Part shown: piece after piece, positions 7,901 through 22,900 of the stretch
How the letters are laid out: each line of letters begins with the position of its first letter
Position numbering within the stretch: position 1 is the stretch's first letter
Origin: Achromobacter xylosoxidans
GTDB taxonomy: Bacteria; Pseudomonadota; Gammaproteobacteria; Burkholderiales; Burkholderiaceae_B
Length of the DNA stretch: 64,000 nucleotides
Direction: 5' to 3'
NCBI RefSeq assembly: GCF_014490035.1
Contig: NZ_CP061008.1
Span: 1,674,001 to 1,738,000, forward strand
Made by a program: the position numbers and the translations under genes
The notes under the pieces: model-generated
Told to the model about the DNA's origin: nothing
Seen by the model: the letters and a program-made list of their open reading frames with translations, nothing else
Database searches by the model: none

Positions 7901-10900
7901 CCAGGCCACCGCTTCCACCTATGCCGGCATCTCCAGCGTGCGCGTGATCAGCGGCGAGTATGGCAACTGGATCGATACCTCTCGCTTTGCCGGGACGGCG
8001 GTGCTGGACGGCATCGCCGGCCTGTCCAACTATTTCATCATCAGCAATGCCTATGCCACCCAGGTGATCGGGTCCGCCGGGTCGAACACGATAGAGCTGT
8101 CCACGGGCGGCAAGAGCGTGGCGCTGGACAACAGCCAGGTGAAGATCGGTTCGGGCGGGGCGCAGATCAGCAGCGTCCACACCAACGTCAAAGACTTCCG
8201 CTTCGTGGTGGAGGGCAGCAGCGCCAATACCGTGGATACCACGGCCTACACGGGCGTGACCACGCGGACCTATCTGTCGGATCTGACCTCGGGCTACACG
8301 CCGGCGGAAGGGCCTGCGCTGGCGTTCGTGTTTCCCAATCACGGCAATGCGCGGGTCGATGTTGGCCTGGAAGGTGTGCGCACCATCCAGGATCTGCTGG
8401 ACGCCATCGGCGCCGGCATCATGGTCAACGCGGCGGGCGAGCCGCTGCGCGTTGCGGTCGGCGGCCCCAATGCCGGCAAGCTGATTCCGGCCAGCGACAG
8501 CACCACGCCCTGGGATTATCTCTATGCGTTGACGGCGAGCCTGGACGGGCAGGGCCGCCTGCAGATCCGTTACAGCCAGGACGCGATCGCGGCGGGCTAT
8601 TCCGGCGCGTTCTCGCTGGCACCCGGCATGCAGGCGGCGCTGAACGCCGACGGCACGGTGTCGAACTCCACGGTCAGCCTGTCGGATGCGGCCTACAAGC
8701 TGGGCCTGATCGCGGCCGGACAGGTGCAAAGCAGCTCTGATGGCGCGGGCGTGCTGACCGGCGCGGCGCTGGCGATCGGCCATCAAACGCAGTTCGTGCT
8801 GGCGGGGTCCAACTCGACGATCCGCTCCGGCGGCGGCGACAACACCTTCGTCGTGAATTACGGCCAGGGCGGGCTGAACACCGGTGCAGGCAACAGCATC
8901 GCCGCGCAGGCCGGCGCGCGCAACAGCCTGGTGGTCAACACCAGCGTCGGCGCAGTGCTGTCGAATACCAACGTCCACTTCGTCAGCGGTGGCTCGGCCG
9001 CAAGCCAGGTGGCGCTCAACGGCGGCGTGTTCGCGGACGCCACCGTCATCTCCACCAGCTCCACCGGCGCGACCACGCTGGATGCCAGCGCCTGGACCCA
9101 GGCCGTCACCCTGGGCAGCAGCGGCGGTTACGACACGCTCAAGGGCAACACCAACAACGTTTCCTTCATGGTGACGCAACCGGCGGACACCGCCGGCGGC
9201 ACCGTGACCGTAACGCTGGCGTCCAATAGCGGCAGCGGCAACAGCCTGCAGGTGATGGCGCTGGGCGGCAGCGCCGCCTTGTCCAACCTGATCTCCACCA
9301 CCGGCACGATCGCCGGGGTGACGCTGGGCGCGAATACGAACAAGCTGGACTATGTGCTGGACATCGGCAGCGGCGCGCTCGATCAGGCGTTGACGGTCAG
9401 CGGCCGCAACGTGATCATCCGCGGCCAGTCGTATTCGGTGCTGCACAACATCACGCTGGATGCGGGCTACGCCCTGCGTCTGGAAGGCGAGAAGATCACC
9501 GTCGGCGCCACGAGCGGCGCCAACATCGTGCTGGCCGCGGGAGCGGTCGAGCTGGCGGCGCAGCGCTACCGTCCGTGGCGTAGCGCGGTGGCCCAGATCT
9601 ACAAGCTGGACGCCGCCATCACGATCAACAACGCGACCCTGTGGGCCAAGGACACGGGCGGATCCGGCGTCAGCCTGACCAGCAAGATCGACAGCAAGGA
9701 CTACGACCTGGATCCGCTGATCAAGAACGGCGCGAACCAGGGCGGCGTGCTGGGCACGCTGGCGGGCGGCGTGAACTCGGCCTTCGACGCCTTGATGAAG
9801 TTCCTGGACGGCGCCGGCGCCATGGCGGCCTGGGCCGGCATCGAATACAACTCGTCGATCAAGGTCGGCGCGCAGGCGCGCCTGGTGTCCAATGGCGACG
9901 TGACCATCACGTCCACGACGTCGGCCACGGTCAAGCTGAGCCCGCTGGTCGCCAAGATTGCCGGCATTGCCGTGGGCGTGCTGCAGAACAAGTCCACTAT
10001 CGACGTGCAGGGCACGGTGATCGCGTCCCGCTCGATCACGATCAAGTCCGACCTCACCAACGAGATGGAGATCGCGTTGCTGCCGGGCCAAATTGGCGCG
10101 GTGCCGGCGGTGATAGGCGTGGGCGTGGCGGTGGTGATCAGCGAATCCAGCGTGCACATAGGCACGGGCGCCAGGCTGGAAACGGGTCTGCTGCATACCG
10201 CCAATCCGGATACCGGCACCGTCAGCGGCGTGGGCGGCGACGTCACGATCCAGGCACTGACCAGCCACAAGAGCACGATTTCGATATCGGCCGCGGGCGC
10301 CATGGCCGAAAGCGACGACACCAAGCCGGTGACCGGGGCCGACGGCAAGATCGATCCGTCCAAGGAGACGGGCAAGTACAAGGCTGGCTACGCCAAGGTC
10401 GGCGTGGCGGTGGGATTCGCGTACAACCAGCTGACCACCGAGGCCTATATGGACGGCACGGTGGTGACGCGCAATGCGGGCAAGGTGACGGTCGAGGCAA
10501 AGGCGCAGGACGCCGGCAGCGCCATTGCCGTCAAGACCATCCTGGGCGGCCGCGCGGCCACCGGCAGCGATTTCCTGACGTCGGCGCAGACCGAAGCCAA
10601 GAACGCGGCCATCGCCAAGACCGTCAGCCCCATCGTGGGCGGCGCCCTGGGCGGCCTCGGGACGGGCGTGCAGTACGTCAAGAGTTTCTTCAGCGCGCTG
10701 GTGTCGGAAAGCCGGGGCGGCAAGTTCGGCGCCAAGATCAAGGAAATCAAGCAAGAGAAGGATTTCGAGGATCGCGCCAAGTACGATTCGGACATCCAGA
10801 AGGAAATCGACAATCCCTCCACCGAGTTCCAGGTGGGCGCGGCGCTGGGCATGGCGATGAACAACATCACCACGACCGCCCGCATCGGCAACGGCGTGGT

Positions 10901-13900
10901 GGCGGCCACGGTCAACACCGCGGGCGGCGACGTCACCGTCAAGGCACAGACGCAATACAACACCCGGCTCACCATCATGAGCGGGGTGGACGATCAGGCG
11001 ATTGCGGACAAGCAGGCGTTCCTGAACAAGAAGAACAACCTGACGACCAATCAGCCCGAGCGCGCGCCCGGGCCGGACGGTTCCGATTTTGGCGCGGCGG
11101 CGGCCGTGGTCATTGGCATCGACGACGTTGCGACGCGAGCGACCGTCAGCCAGCTGGCCGCGATCAACACCCAGGGCGGCGACGTGGCGGTTACCGCCAA
11201 CACCCTGAACCAGATCGACCCGATGAAGCTGTGGCTGGTCAATCTGTACGCGCCCTTCGACGGCATCAACGCCAAGTGGAATGACGCCGACGGCACCAAG
11301 GCCAAGGCCGAGGTTGCCGGCAAGGCGGCCGCGTCCTTCCTCAACAATCTGCAGGCCACGCTGACCAGCACGGGCGGCATCTCGTCCAGCTTCAGCAGCT
11401 GGGCCAGCGCCACGGCCAAGAGCAAGAAACTGGCCCTGTCGGGCGCATTCACGGTGCTGGTGCAGGACACCAAGACGCAGGCGCAGGTGGCGGGCAAGAT
11501 CAATACGACCTTGTCCGGCGGCACGGCGGGCGATGTGACCGTCCAGGCGGAGAACTCCTCGCAGCGCCTGAACCTGGTGGGCAACATCATCCTGCCGTCG
11601 ATTTCCCTGGGCGGCGCCAAGTCGCTCCAGCAGGCCGCGCCGCGCGGCGCGGCCGAGAGCCGCTACAGCTATGGCAAGGACCGGGTAAAGGGATTCCTGA
11701 CACCGAAATTCCAGGGCTTCGACTACGGCAGCAGCTCCAAGGAAGGCTCGGCCATCGGCGTGTCGGTGTACGTGAACGCGGCCAAGCACGATACGCGCGC
11801 CGTGGTCAGCGACACCGCCGAGATCAATTCGGGCAAGCTGACGGTCGATGCGGACAATGAACTGATCTCGGTCACGCTGGGCGCATCGGGCGGCCAGGCC
11901 AAGAGCCTGGCGCTCAACGGCGTGGTGCTGGTCAACTCCACCAGCGCGACCACCCTGGCCCAGGTCGGCCGGGGCGCGCGGATCGCGGCCGCGGGCGCGG
12001 CGGACATCCAGGCGACGGACGCGACCTGGGTCGGCACAGTGGCGGGCGCCGCCGCCGGATCGCAGGCGGTGGGCGTGGGCATGAGCGTGTCCATCAATGA
12101 CGTCAACCGCTGGACGCAGGCGCTGATCGGCGACACGCTGCGCGTGGCCGATGGCGCACCCACCGGCTTGCCGGTAGGCTCGTTCTCGGCCGCTTCCTTG
12201 ACGATCCGCGCAGAGAACAAGGGCTTCGTCGGCAATCTGGCCGTGGCGGGTTCGCGCGTGTCCAGCCCGGTGGCGGGCGCGGGCGGCGGCACCGGCGCGG
12301 GCGCCGGCGGCACGGGCGGCGCGGGAGGCACGGGCACCAGCATCGATGACATCAAGCTGCCCACCGGCCAGGGCGACGCGGCTCCGGGGGCGAACGATCC
12401 CGCGCCTGCGCCGACTACGAGCCTGGGCTCCAAGCTGGAAGGCCTGAGCGGCCAAGCCACGCAACTGACCCAGGACGCGGGCGCGGCGCCAGGCAGTCCG
12501 GCTCCGGCAGGCGGCGCCAGCCAGCAGTCCAAGGCGGGCGTGGCGATTTCCGGCGCGGTGGCCGTGAACATGGTCAATGACTTCGCGCAGGGCTACATCA
12601 ACGCGGCCGGCATGAATATCACGATCGGCGGCGACGCCAAGATCGAGGCGTTGAACGGCACCCACAGCCTGGCGCTGTCGGGCTCGGCCGCGCTGGCGCA
12701 ATCGGATACGGCCAAGTCGAATGTGGCCGTGGCGGGCGCCTACAGCATGAACATGATGGGCGGCGAGGCGCGCGCCCAGGTGCTGGCCGTGGGCGAGCTG
12801 GTGGTGGCTGCGGATCTTGCGCTGGCGGCGCGGCGCACCGGCGTGGCCGTGACCATCGCCGCCGGCATGGCCGGCGCCAAGGGGCAGAAGGGCGTGGCGG
12901 TGGCCGGTTCGGCCGCCGTCGGCGTGGCGGACTACGCCAACATTGCCTTGCTGGGCAATGCGGCCAAGGTGAGCGCGCGCGACGTGACGCTGGAGGCCCG
13001 CGACCTGAGCGTGCTGGCCACCGTGGCGGGCGCGGTCGCCAGTTCCGACGGCAAGGCGGGGGTGGGTGCGGCGGTCGCGGTCAATGTCAGCAGCAGCAAG
13101 GTCGAGGCGGGCATCCGCCAGGTGACCGAGCTGCTGTATACGGGCCGTGTCGACGTGTCGGCGGAATCCACCCAGGTCGCGGTGGGCTTCGCGGGCGCGC
13201 TGGGCGCGGCGCGCGATGGGACGGGCGCGGGCGGATCGGTATCCGTCAATGTCATGTCCAACCGCATCGAAAGCTATCTGGTCAACAGCAAGATCGTCTA
13301 CAACGGCGCCGCCAGCGGCAGCCACGACGTGACTGTGCGGGCGCAGGACAAGACCACGCTGGTTGCGGTGACCGGCGCCGCGGGCGTGGGCAAGAAGGCG
13401 GGCGTGGGCATCGCCGTCAGCTACAACGAGATCGGCAACGCCGTCATGGCCGGCATCCAGGGTTCGACCGTGGATACTGGCGGGCATGGCGCGGTCAAGG
13501 TCAGCGCCAAAGATACCTCGTCCCTGGGCGGCGGGGCGGTCGGCGTGGGCGTGGGCATGGGCGAGGCGAAGTTCGCGGGCGCGGGCTCGGTGCAGGTCAA
13601 CCGCGTCGGCTCCGCGGTGGCGGCCTATGTGCTGCCCAGCCGCGACGGCAACGGCGCGGTCACGGCGCGCAGCCGCATCGACGCCTCGTCGCTGACGGTC
13701 GAGGCGATAGAGAACAATACGCTGGTCGCGGTGACGGGCGGCGTCGCGGTTACGGCGGGCGGTTCGGTGGCCGTGGGCGCGTCGGTCAGCGTCAACGAAT
13801 TCAGCTCGCGCACCAGCGCGCTGATCGAGTACGCGGATGTGGACGTTAGCGGCAAGGTGGACGTGTCGGCGCATTCGTCGCCGCTGCTGGTGTCGGTGGG

Positions 13901-16900
13901 GGCGGCGGGCGCGCTGTCCAAGAAGTTCGCGCTGGCCGGCGCGGTCAATGTCAACATGATGCGCGCGGCCACCGAGGCCCGCATCAGCGACAGCACCGTC
14001 AAGGCGGGCAGCCGGGCAGGCTTCACGGGCGACGCCGTGCGCGTCAATGCCTCGGACGCCTCGGCGCTCTATGCCATTACGGTGGCGGGCGCGATCGCGA
14101 CCCAGGGCGCGGCGGTAGGACTGGCCGTGGCCGTCAACATCATGGGCGGCAACACGGCTTTCGACCGCAATCTGCTGGCCTTCGACAACACCACGCTGGC
14201 CGATTCGGGCGCGGCCGTCACCACGGTGGGCGTGGCCGACAACGGCGGCGCCGCCGCCAATCCCAAGGTCGCGGCTGCCATCCTGCGCAGCGACGTGCAT
14301 GCGGTGCAGGGCAACGTCAACGTATTTGCCGGCCTGGTGGACCCGATGGCCGCGGGCGGCAATGCCCAGCTCAACGGCGGCAGCCAGTTGCCGGTGGGCG
14401 ACGGCGACATCCGCGTGGACCAGGGCGGCAGCACGCTGACCTTCACGGGCGATGCGGCGGCCGTCATCAACGGCGCCAAGGACGACAGCGGCAACGCCGG
14501 CATGCCGGCGCAAACCGGCGCCGCGGGCGGCGAGTTTTCAGGCTGGCAGACCGGCGACGGCGTCTACCTGAGCTCGGGCGCGGGCAACATCACGCTGGCC
14601 GACGGCTCCGCCCTGCGCAACGACCGCGTGTATTACGTGATCCGGCGCGCGGCCCCCGACGGCCAGGCCATCATCCAGCTGGCGGATACCCAGGAAGACG
14701 CGCTGCGCGGCAAGGCGCTGCAATTCGGCAGCGTCGCCAACCTGGCGGCCATCGGCTTTGCGCACGTGCGCATGCAGGAGGCCACCAGCGTCAACCTGCA
14801 GCCCTTCCATGGCGTGGACGCTGGCGTGACGGTGAATGCCGCCACCCATACGCTGACCCTGACGCAGCCGTTCGCGGGCGTGCAGGAGGGCTCGGCCATC
14901 GTCTACAGCGGCTCTGTCGGCGGCAACGGCCAGATCGAGGACGTGCTGGCCAACCGCATCCTGGCCCAAGGCAAGGACGTGCTGAAGGTCGGCGTCACCT
15001 ATTACGTGTTCAACCTGAGCGCCGACCAGCGCTCGTTCCAGCTGCGCGACGGCCAGGGCAATCTGGTCGACTTCAGCGGCGCGGCCGTGGGCGGCGCCTT
15101 GCAGCGCTTCAGCGTCAACAATCCCGCAGGCGCAGCCCTGAACCCGGACGGCAGCCTGACGCTGCCCAAGGCCCACGGTCTGGCCACGGGCGACAAGGTG
15201 GCCGTCAACCTGGCGGCAAACGGCGTGCTGACTGGCTTGTCCAATGATCACGTCTATGTGGTTGAAGTGGTCAACAGCACCACGCTGCGCTTCAAGGACG
15301 TGAATGGCACGCCGGTGGCGCTGGGGACGCTGGGCTACGTGTCGGAGTTCAATGCGGGCACCAAGCGCTACGAGTATTTCCTGGCGGACGCCAACGGCGT
15401 CAAGCTGCTGGACGCGCAGAACAAGCCGATCTCGGTCAACCCGGACGCGATGATCGCGTTCACGCAGGTTGCCTTGGTGCGCCAGACTTCGCAGACCTCG
15501 ACCAGCACGGGCAGCGACGGCACCCAGAACACCAGCATCACCCAGGGTACGCCGACCGATGCGACGCTGTCGGCTTCGTCGGCCCAGAGCCAGGTCATCG
15601 GCGAAAACAGCTTCTCCTTCGCCAGCGATGCTGGCCTGGCGACGGGCGACGTGGTCATCTACCGCAGCCAGGGCGCGAACATCGCCGGGCTGGTGGACGG
15701 CCAGCGCTACTACGTGATCAACGCCTCGCAAGGCGGCGCCTTCCGCTACCAGCTGGCGAGCTCGCTGGACAACGCCCGCGACGGCATCGCCATGAAGCTG
15801 GGCGCGGCCACGGGTACGGGTGGCATCAGCCTGCAGAAGGCGGTGGACCGCATTACGTCCGGAGGGCTGATCTCGCTGGATATCGGTACGCTGACGCAAG
15901 GCCATGCGCTGAGCAACAGCATGTTGAGCATCACGGTGGCGGGCGCGGGCGGCAAGTCGCTGGGCGGCGCGGGCGCCGTCGGCGTGAATATCTCGCGTTC
16001 CGAGGTCAGCGCCATCATCGACAACACGGGGGCGGCGGCGGGACAGAAAGTGCGCGCCGAGGCCGGCGCGGTGTCGGTATCGGCACAGGATGCCAGCCGC
16101 ATCGTGACGGCCACGGGGGCGCTGGGCATCTCCACTACCCAGGGCGCATCGGCCGCCATTGGCGCATCCGTGAGCGTGGCGGACATGCGCAACGACGTGC
16201 GCGCGGCGATCGCGCAAGCGACCGTGGAGGCCCAGGCCGTGCAAGTGCGCGCCGAGGAGCGCGCCAGCATCTACAACGTGTCGGTCGGCCTGGCCGGCGG
16301 CGCGGGCGTGGCGGTGAGCGGATCGCTGGCCGTCAACACGATCAAGAACACGGTGCATGCGCAGATCCGCGATTCGTCGGTGACGGCGACCTCGGGCGAT
16401 ATCCGCATCGCCGCGCGCGACGTGGCCAGCATCGCGGCCTTGGCCGGCAATGTGGCGGTCTCCGTGGGCGGCCGCGTGGCCGCGGGCATGGCATTCGCGG
16501 TCAACCAGATATTCGACACGGTGTACGCGGGCGCATTGCGTTCGTCCCTGTCCGCCACGGGCGATATCGTGGTGCTGGCCAGTTTTGCCAAGCCCGATGA
16601 CCTGTCGCCGGGGTTGAACGCGCAGATTTCGGCCATGGCGGTCAGCGGCGCGGTCGCGGCCGGCGGGTCTGGGGCCAATGTGGGCTTTGGTGGATCGGCA
16701 GTCCTGAACTGGATCGCCAACAGCATCAAGGCCGAGATCGGCGAGACCGCGGCCGGGCAGGACGTGACGGCGGGCGGCGATATCGTGGTCCGGGCCAGCG
16801 ATGAATCCACGATCAACAGCCTGGCGGGCGCGGTGGCGCTGGGGCTGGGATCGCAGGGCGCGAGCGTCGCGGTGGGCGCCAGCCTGTCCTATAACTACCT

Positions 16901-19900
16901 GGGCGGCGCGCCCGCGGGCAACGCGCGCGAACACTCGATCTCGGCGCAGATCCGCGATACGCAGGGCGCCGTGCGCGGCGCGCACGTGCAGGTGGCTTCG
17001 CTCTTCAAGGGGCAGATTCATAACGTGACCGTGGCGGGCAGCGTGGCCGTGGGCACGGCGGCGGTGTCGGTGGGCGGTGCGGTGTCGGTGAACCGGCTGA
17101 ACAGCAAGAACGAGGCCGGCATCCGCAACGCGCGCCTGGTCGAGGCGCTGTCGGCGGGCGGCGCGCCGGGCGTGGCCGTGCAGGCGCGCGACGACGGCTA
17201 CGTGCTGGCCGTGGCGGGCGGGCTGGGTGTGGCGGTGTCGCCGGGCAGCGGTGCGGGCATTGCGGCCGGCGTGTCGGCCACCCACAACACCGTCAACAAC
17301 CAGACCCGGGCCTATATCGACGGCAGCAGCGCCAGCAATGGCAGCCTGCGTACGGAGATCGGTTCGGCTAATGGCCTGGCGGTGGACGCGATCAATGACT
17401 CGCGCATCGTGTCGGTATCGATCGGCGTGGCGGCGGCGGTCGCGGTGGGGCAGGGCTTTGCCGGCGCGGGCGCCGGCGCGGGCAGCGGCAACACCATAGG
17501 CGGGTCGGTGGAAGCCACGTTGAAGAACGTGTCGCCGCTGAACAATGGCTATCTGGACGGCGATGTGCGCGTCAACGCCGAGAACACGGGAACCATCGTG
17601 ACCGTGGCGGGCGCGCTGGCGGTGGCGGTATCCGCGGGCGGCATGGGCGCCGGCGCCTCGGTGGGCGTATCGGTGGCCATCAGCGAAATCAGCACGACGG
17701 TGCGCGCGCGGGTCGACGATTCCATCCTCCGCACGCGTGGCGGCAGCCAGGGCGTGACGGTGTCGGCGTCGGATCGCGCCGCCATTACCGCCATTGCGGT
17801 CGGCGGCGCGGTCAGCGTGCAGGCCGGCAGCGCCGGCGTGGCGATCGCGGTCGGCACCAGCGTCGCGGTCAACAAGGTTTTCAACACGGTGCAGGCCGAG
17901 ATCCGGGGCGGGCGCATCGAGACTGGCGGCGCCAGGCTGTCGGTCAGCGCGATCCAGCAGGCCGACATCCTGTCGGTGGTGCTGGGCGCTTCGGTGGCGG
18001 TGTCGGTGGGCGATAGCGCCAACGCCGCCATTGGTGGCGGCGGCGCGCTGGCGCGCAACGTCATATCGGCCAGCGTGAAGGCGGGTATTGCCGATGCCGT
18101 CATCGATACGCGGGACGCGGGCGGGGCGCGCGGCGCGCTCGATGTGCGGGCGCTGGGCCTGTCGCAGATCGATGCGGTGGTGTTGGGCATGTCGGCGTCG
18201 GTCTCTGTCAGCCATTACGCGGCCGCTTCGGCATCCGTGGGCGTGGCCATGGCCGAGAACGTCATCGGCTACGACGTCAATAGCGCCGGCCAGGTGGTTG
18301 CGCTGGGCGCGGGCAGGCCGGTCAACGAGATCGCGGCGTCGATCGACCGCAGCGCCGTCATCGCGGGCGCGGTCACGGTGGATGCGAGCAATGTGAAATT
18401 CAAGGCCGACGGCAGCGTCGACCGGCAGCAAAGCATAGATGCCGTGGTGGTGGCGGGCGCGGTGGCGGTGTCGGTGGCCTATGCGCCGCCCATCGTCGAC
18501 GGCGCCAGCCTGGCGGTCTCGGGCGCCGGCGCCGGCGCCAGGGCGGTCAACAAGATCAAGACCTCCATCACCGCCAGCATTACGGACCAGGGCCAGGCAC
18601 ATGCCTGGGATGCGGGAAGCGTGTCCGTTACGGCGACAGACCAGTCACGCATAGACAGCACGATCGCCGCCGTGGCGATCTCGGTGGCGGTGTCGCTGGG
18701 TGCGACCGCGTCGCTGTCGGTGGCCGTATCGCTGGCGCAGAACGAAGTCGCCAACGACACGCTGGCCAAGGTGGATGGCGTGAACTTCACCGGTGCGCCG
18801 GTCATAACCGTCAAGGCCGACAGCAAGGCCGACATCCACACCGTGGCGGTGGCGGTGTCGATCGCGGCGGGCGTCAGCCTGGGCGGGGTTTCGCTGGCGG
18901 GCGGAGGCGCCGATGCGCGCAACGTGATCGGCTCGTCCGCGGTGGCGATCATGGAAAACTCGCGCGTCAGCGGCAACGGCGCCAACGCGCTGACGATAGA
19001 CGCCGACATGAGCGGCACCATCAAGGCCACGGTAGTGGTCGCCAGCGTGGCCTTCACGGCCGCGGGCGGCTCGCTGGCCATCGGTGCCTCGCTGGCCGAC
19101 AACGAGATTACGCAGGCGGCGGGCGCGCGCGCCAGCCTCGCCAATACGCAGGTGTCCAACCTGGGCGCCATCAACGTCACCGCCGATACCGTGCAGACGC
19201 TGGAAGCGGTGGTGGTGGCGGGCGCGGTGGGCATCGCCTACCAGGGGCTGGCGCTGGCGGCCGCCGGGTCGTCGGCCTACAACACCTCGCGCGCCGTCAC
19301 GCGCGCCGAGGTCAACGGCCTGACGCAGATCGACCCCAATGTGCGGGGCGCGGCCAGCCTGAACATCAAGGCGTCGAATAAGTCCACGCTCAAGGCGACC
19401 GCCGCGGGCGCGAGTCTGGCGGGTACCTCCCAGGGGCTGGCGCTGTCGGTCGGCGTGGCCCTGGCCAGCAACAAGGCGCTGGGCGCGGTCGAGGCGGCGC
19501 TGTCGAACTCGGTGTTGAGCGCCGGCGCAGGCGTGCAGATGACGCGGGCGACGGTTACGGCCGAAGACACGACGACGCTGGAGGCCAAGGCCATCGGCGC
19601 GTCGCTGGCGTTCGCAATGCAGGGCGGATCCCTGTCCGTGGGCGCGTCGGTGGCGCGCAACGTGGCAGCCATGAGCGTGCAGTCGTCCGTGACCGGATCG
19701 ACGCTGAACGTGTCGGACGCCGTGGCGGTGTCGGCCAAGGAAACTGCGACGCTGGACGGCGTGTCGGTCGCGGCCTCGGTTGCCGCGGGCTTTGGGGGCG
19801 TGGCGGTGTCGGGAGCGGGGGCGGAGAGCACGCAGACTGTCGCCAACGACGTGGGCGGCTACATCAGCGGCTCGACGGTCACGGCGGGTACCGGCGTGTC

Positions 19901-22900
19901 GGTCAAGGCGGACAATACCTCCAGCATCTCGGCCGTGGCTGGCGCGGTGTCGGTCAGCGCCACGGGCGCGGGCCTGGGCGCCAGCATTGGCGTGACAATC
20001 GCCAAGAACACGTTCGGCGTCCATTCGGACGACGGCGTCAACCGCGCCAACCGGGCGCTGGCCTATATCGACAACAGCACGATCTCGGTCGCCAAGGGCA
20101 ATGTGGACGTGCTGGCCACGTCCAGCGAAACGCTTACCAGCGTCAACTTCGCCGGCAGCGTGGCGGTGGCGGGCTTCGGCGGGTCGGCCGCCGGATCCGG
20201 AGTGCAGGTCAGCAACCGCTTTGCGACGGCCACCTCCGCCTATATCCAGGGCTCGGAAGCCATCGCCGGCATCATCGGCGGGGCGGGCTCGGTGAACGTG
20301 CGCGCCCAGGACAGCAGCACCATCCTGAAGTCCGGCGCCTATGGCGTCGCCGTGGCGGCGTCGCTGCCCGTGCCGGGAAATTTTGGATTGAATCTGGCCC
20401 TGGCCGTGACGCTGGTGGATAGCGTGGCGGCCAACGAGGTCAGCGCCTATATCAATACGGCCAACGGCAAGAACGTCGGCGCGCAGGATGCAGTCTCGGT
20501 CGTGGCGGTCGAGAAAACCGAATTCAAGGGTCTGGACGCGGTCACCGCCTCCGTGGCGGTCGGCGGCGGTATCGCGGCGTCGGGCGCGGGAGTGCGCGTG
20601 ACCAACAACACCCGCAATGCCGTCAGCGCCCGGGTCTCGGGCGCAGGCAAGGTGGGGGCGCTGGGCAAGGTAGAGGTCAAGGCCGATACCCAGGTCCGCG
20701 CCGATATCGACCTGACGCAAGTCAGCGTGGCGGTGGGCATGGTGGGCGCGGCGATCGGCGTGGGCATTGCCGAAAACATCGCGCGCGACACGACCACGGC
20801 GACCGTGGACGCCACGACCGTCAGCGCGCCGCTGGTGGACCTGAACGCGCTGGTCAGCGTGGACTTCAGCCAGACCCAGACGGCCGGCGTAGCGGCCACC
20901 ACCGGGCTGGCCGTCAACGTGAACAAGGCGCTGGTGGACATTGCCACGACGACGCTGGCCGAAGCGCGCAACGGCGCGGTCTTGCAGGGCCTGTCGGTTA
21001 CCACGCCGGGCCTGGGCGAAACCCCGGGCATGGTCAATATCAATGCCCAGGGCACGTACTACGGCCGGGCCTATTCGAAGGCGATCACCGGCGGCGTGAT
21101 CGGCGTGGGCGTGATGAACGCCGAAACCCGCCTGGGCGGCTCGCTCAAGGCGTCGGTGGACAATGCGACGCTGCAGGGCGCCATCATCGGCGTGACCGCG
21201 AAGGGAACCACGGAGCGCAATGGCGAGGCCGGCCTGCTGGCCGAGGCCCGTTCGCTGGAAGTGGGCGGCGTGACGGTATCGATAGACAGCGCCTCGCTGA
21301 CGACCTCGCTGGACACGCGCGTACAGATCGGCAACAACGCCCGCATCGACGGCACCCTGCTGAGCATCACGGCGGACCAGGTGCAGTCCGTGGACGTCAA
21401 GATGGACGCCGGCACGATCGCGCTGGTGGCGGGACGGCAAGGCAAGATAGACGTCGATCTGGGCGGCAAGTCCGCCATCGAGATCGGCGGCGGCGCGCAC
21501 GTGATCGGGAACAAGCTGGATATCCGCAGCAACAATACCGTGCGCGGCACCTCTACCCTGAGCGGCTATTCGGTCAGGGTGGCGGGCGCCGACGTCAGCA
21601 AGCACACGGTCACGATCAAGCCGGAGTCGAGCATCACCGTTACCGGCGCGCGGCAGGCCAACAGCACCCTCGATACGGCCGGCATGACCGTGGTGCAGGC
21701 GCGGGGCAATTTCGATACGCCGGGCATGCTGGACCTGGTCGCGACCAACGACATCATCTACACCCAGCGCAACAAGATCACCGGCGTGGCGGGCGTGTCG
21801 GTGACGCTGTCGACCAACAAGCTCAGCACCGACGGCGCGCTGGCCCAGGTCAAGGTGAACGGCGCGTTCCTGCGCAATGCCTTCGGCGACGTGGTCATGG
21901 CCGCCAACACGCGCGGCGTGACGACCACGATCAGCGATCTGCTGGTGGTTTCCGTGTCCAGCTTCAGCAAGTCGGACAGCAACAACAATCTGACGGTGCG
22001 CAACGCCATCCAGATCGACAACGCCTCGATCGAAGGCGACAACATCCTGGCGCTGGCGGGCAACGGCAAGGCGACCGATCCTTTGTCGACCGGTTATCTG
22101 CTGGCCAACGACAACGTGTCGTTCACCCTGGTGGGCATCGCCCAGGTGCCGGCGGTGGACAGCGGCGCCAAGGCGCGCCAGATCAACACCGTGCTGATCG
22201 ACGGTGTGGCGGCCAACGGTTCGGTGCTCAAGGCGCAGCGCAACGTGCGGCTGGAGACCAATCCGTCGAAGCTGGACCAGGCGCGCGTGAACGGTTCGGT
22301 GCAGGTGATCGGCCTGAACCTGAATCCCACGGTCAAGCTGGCCGAGGGCGTGGTGGATACCACGTCGAGCAAGGTGGCCACGGGCGCCGCCACGCGCATC
22401 ATCGCGGGCGTGAACAATGCGGCCAACCTGTTCGTCATCCCGGCCGAACTGCTGGAGGAACTGGGCTACACCAGCGCCACGCTGCCCGCTGCGGGGGCGC
22501 CGCTGCGGTTCGACTCGAATTCGCCCGCGGTCAGGGCGATCCTGGAGAAGCTGCTGGGCGCGGGCAAGACCAGCCTGGACGGAGCGCCAGGCACGGTCAA
22601 CATCGACGTGCGCTATGAACTGACCGCGTTCAGCGCCAGCGACATCAAGGTCAACGTCACGGCCGGGATGATCATTGAGCACAACGGCAGCTACTACCGC
22701 TACAACAGTCCCAACAGCCGCGACCTGGACCTGGCGGCGGAGGACTACGCCAACAGCAGCTATTGGATGTACTTGAGCAATCCGACGGCCGCCCAGGTCG
22801 GCGATGCCATGAAGTCGAACTTCGGGAGCTTTGCCGCCGGTAACGTCGGCAAGCTGTACTTCGTACTGAAGACGGTGGACATTGCCCAGCCTACGCTGCG

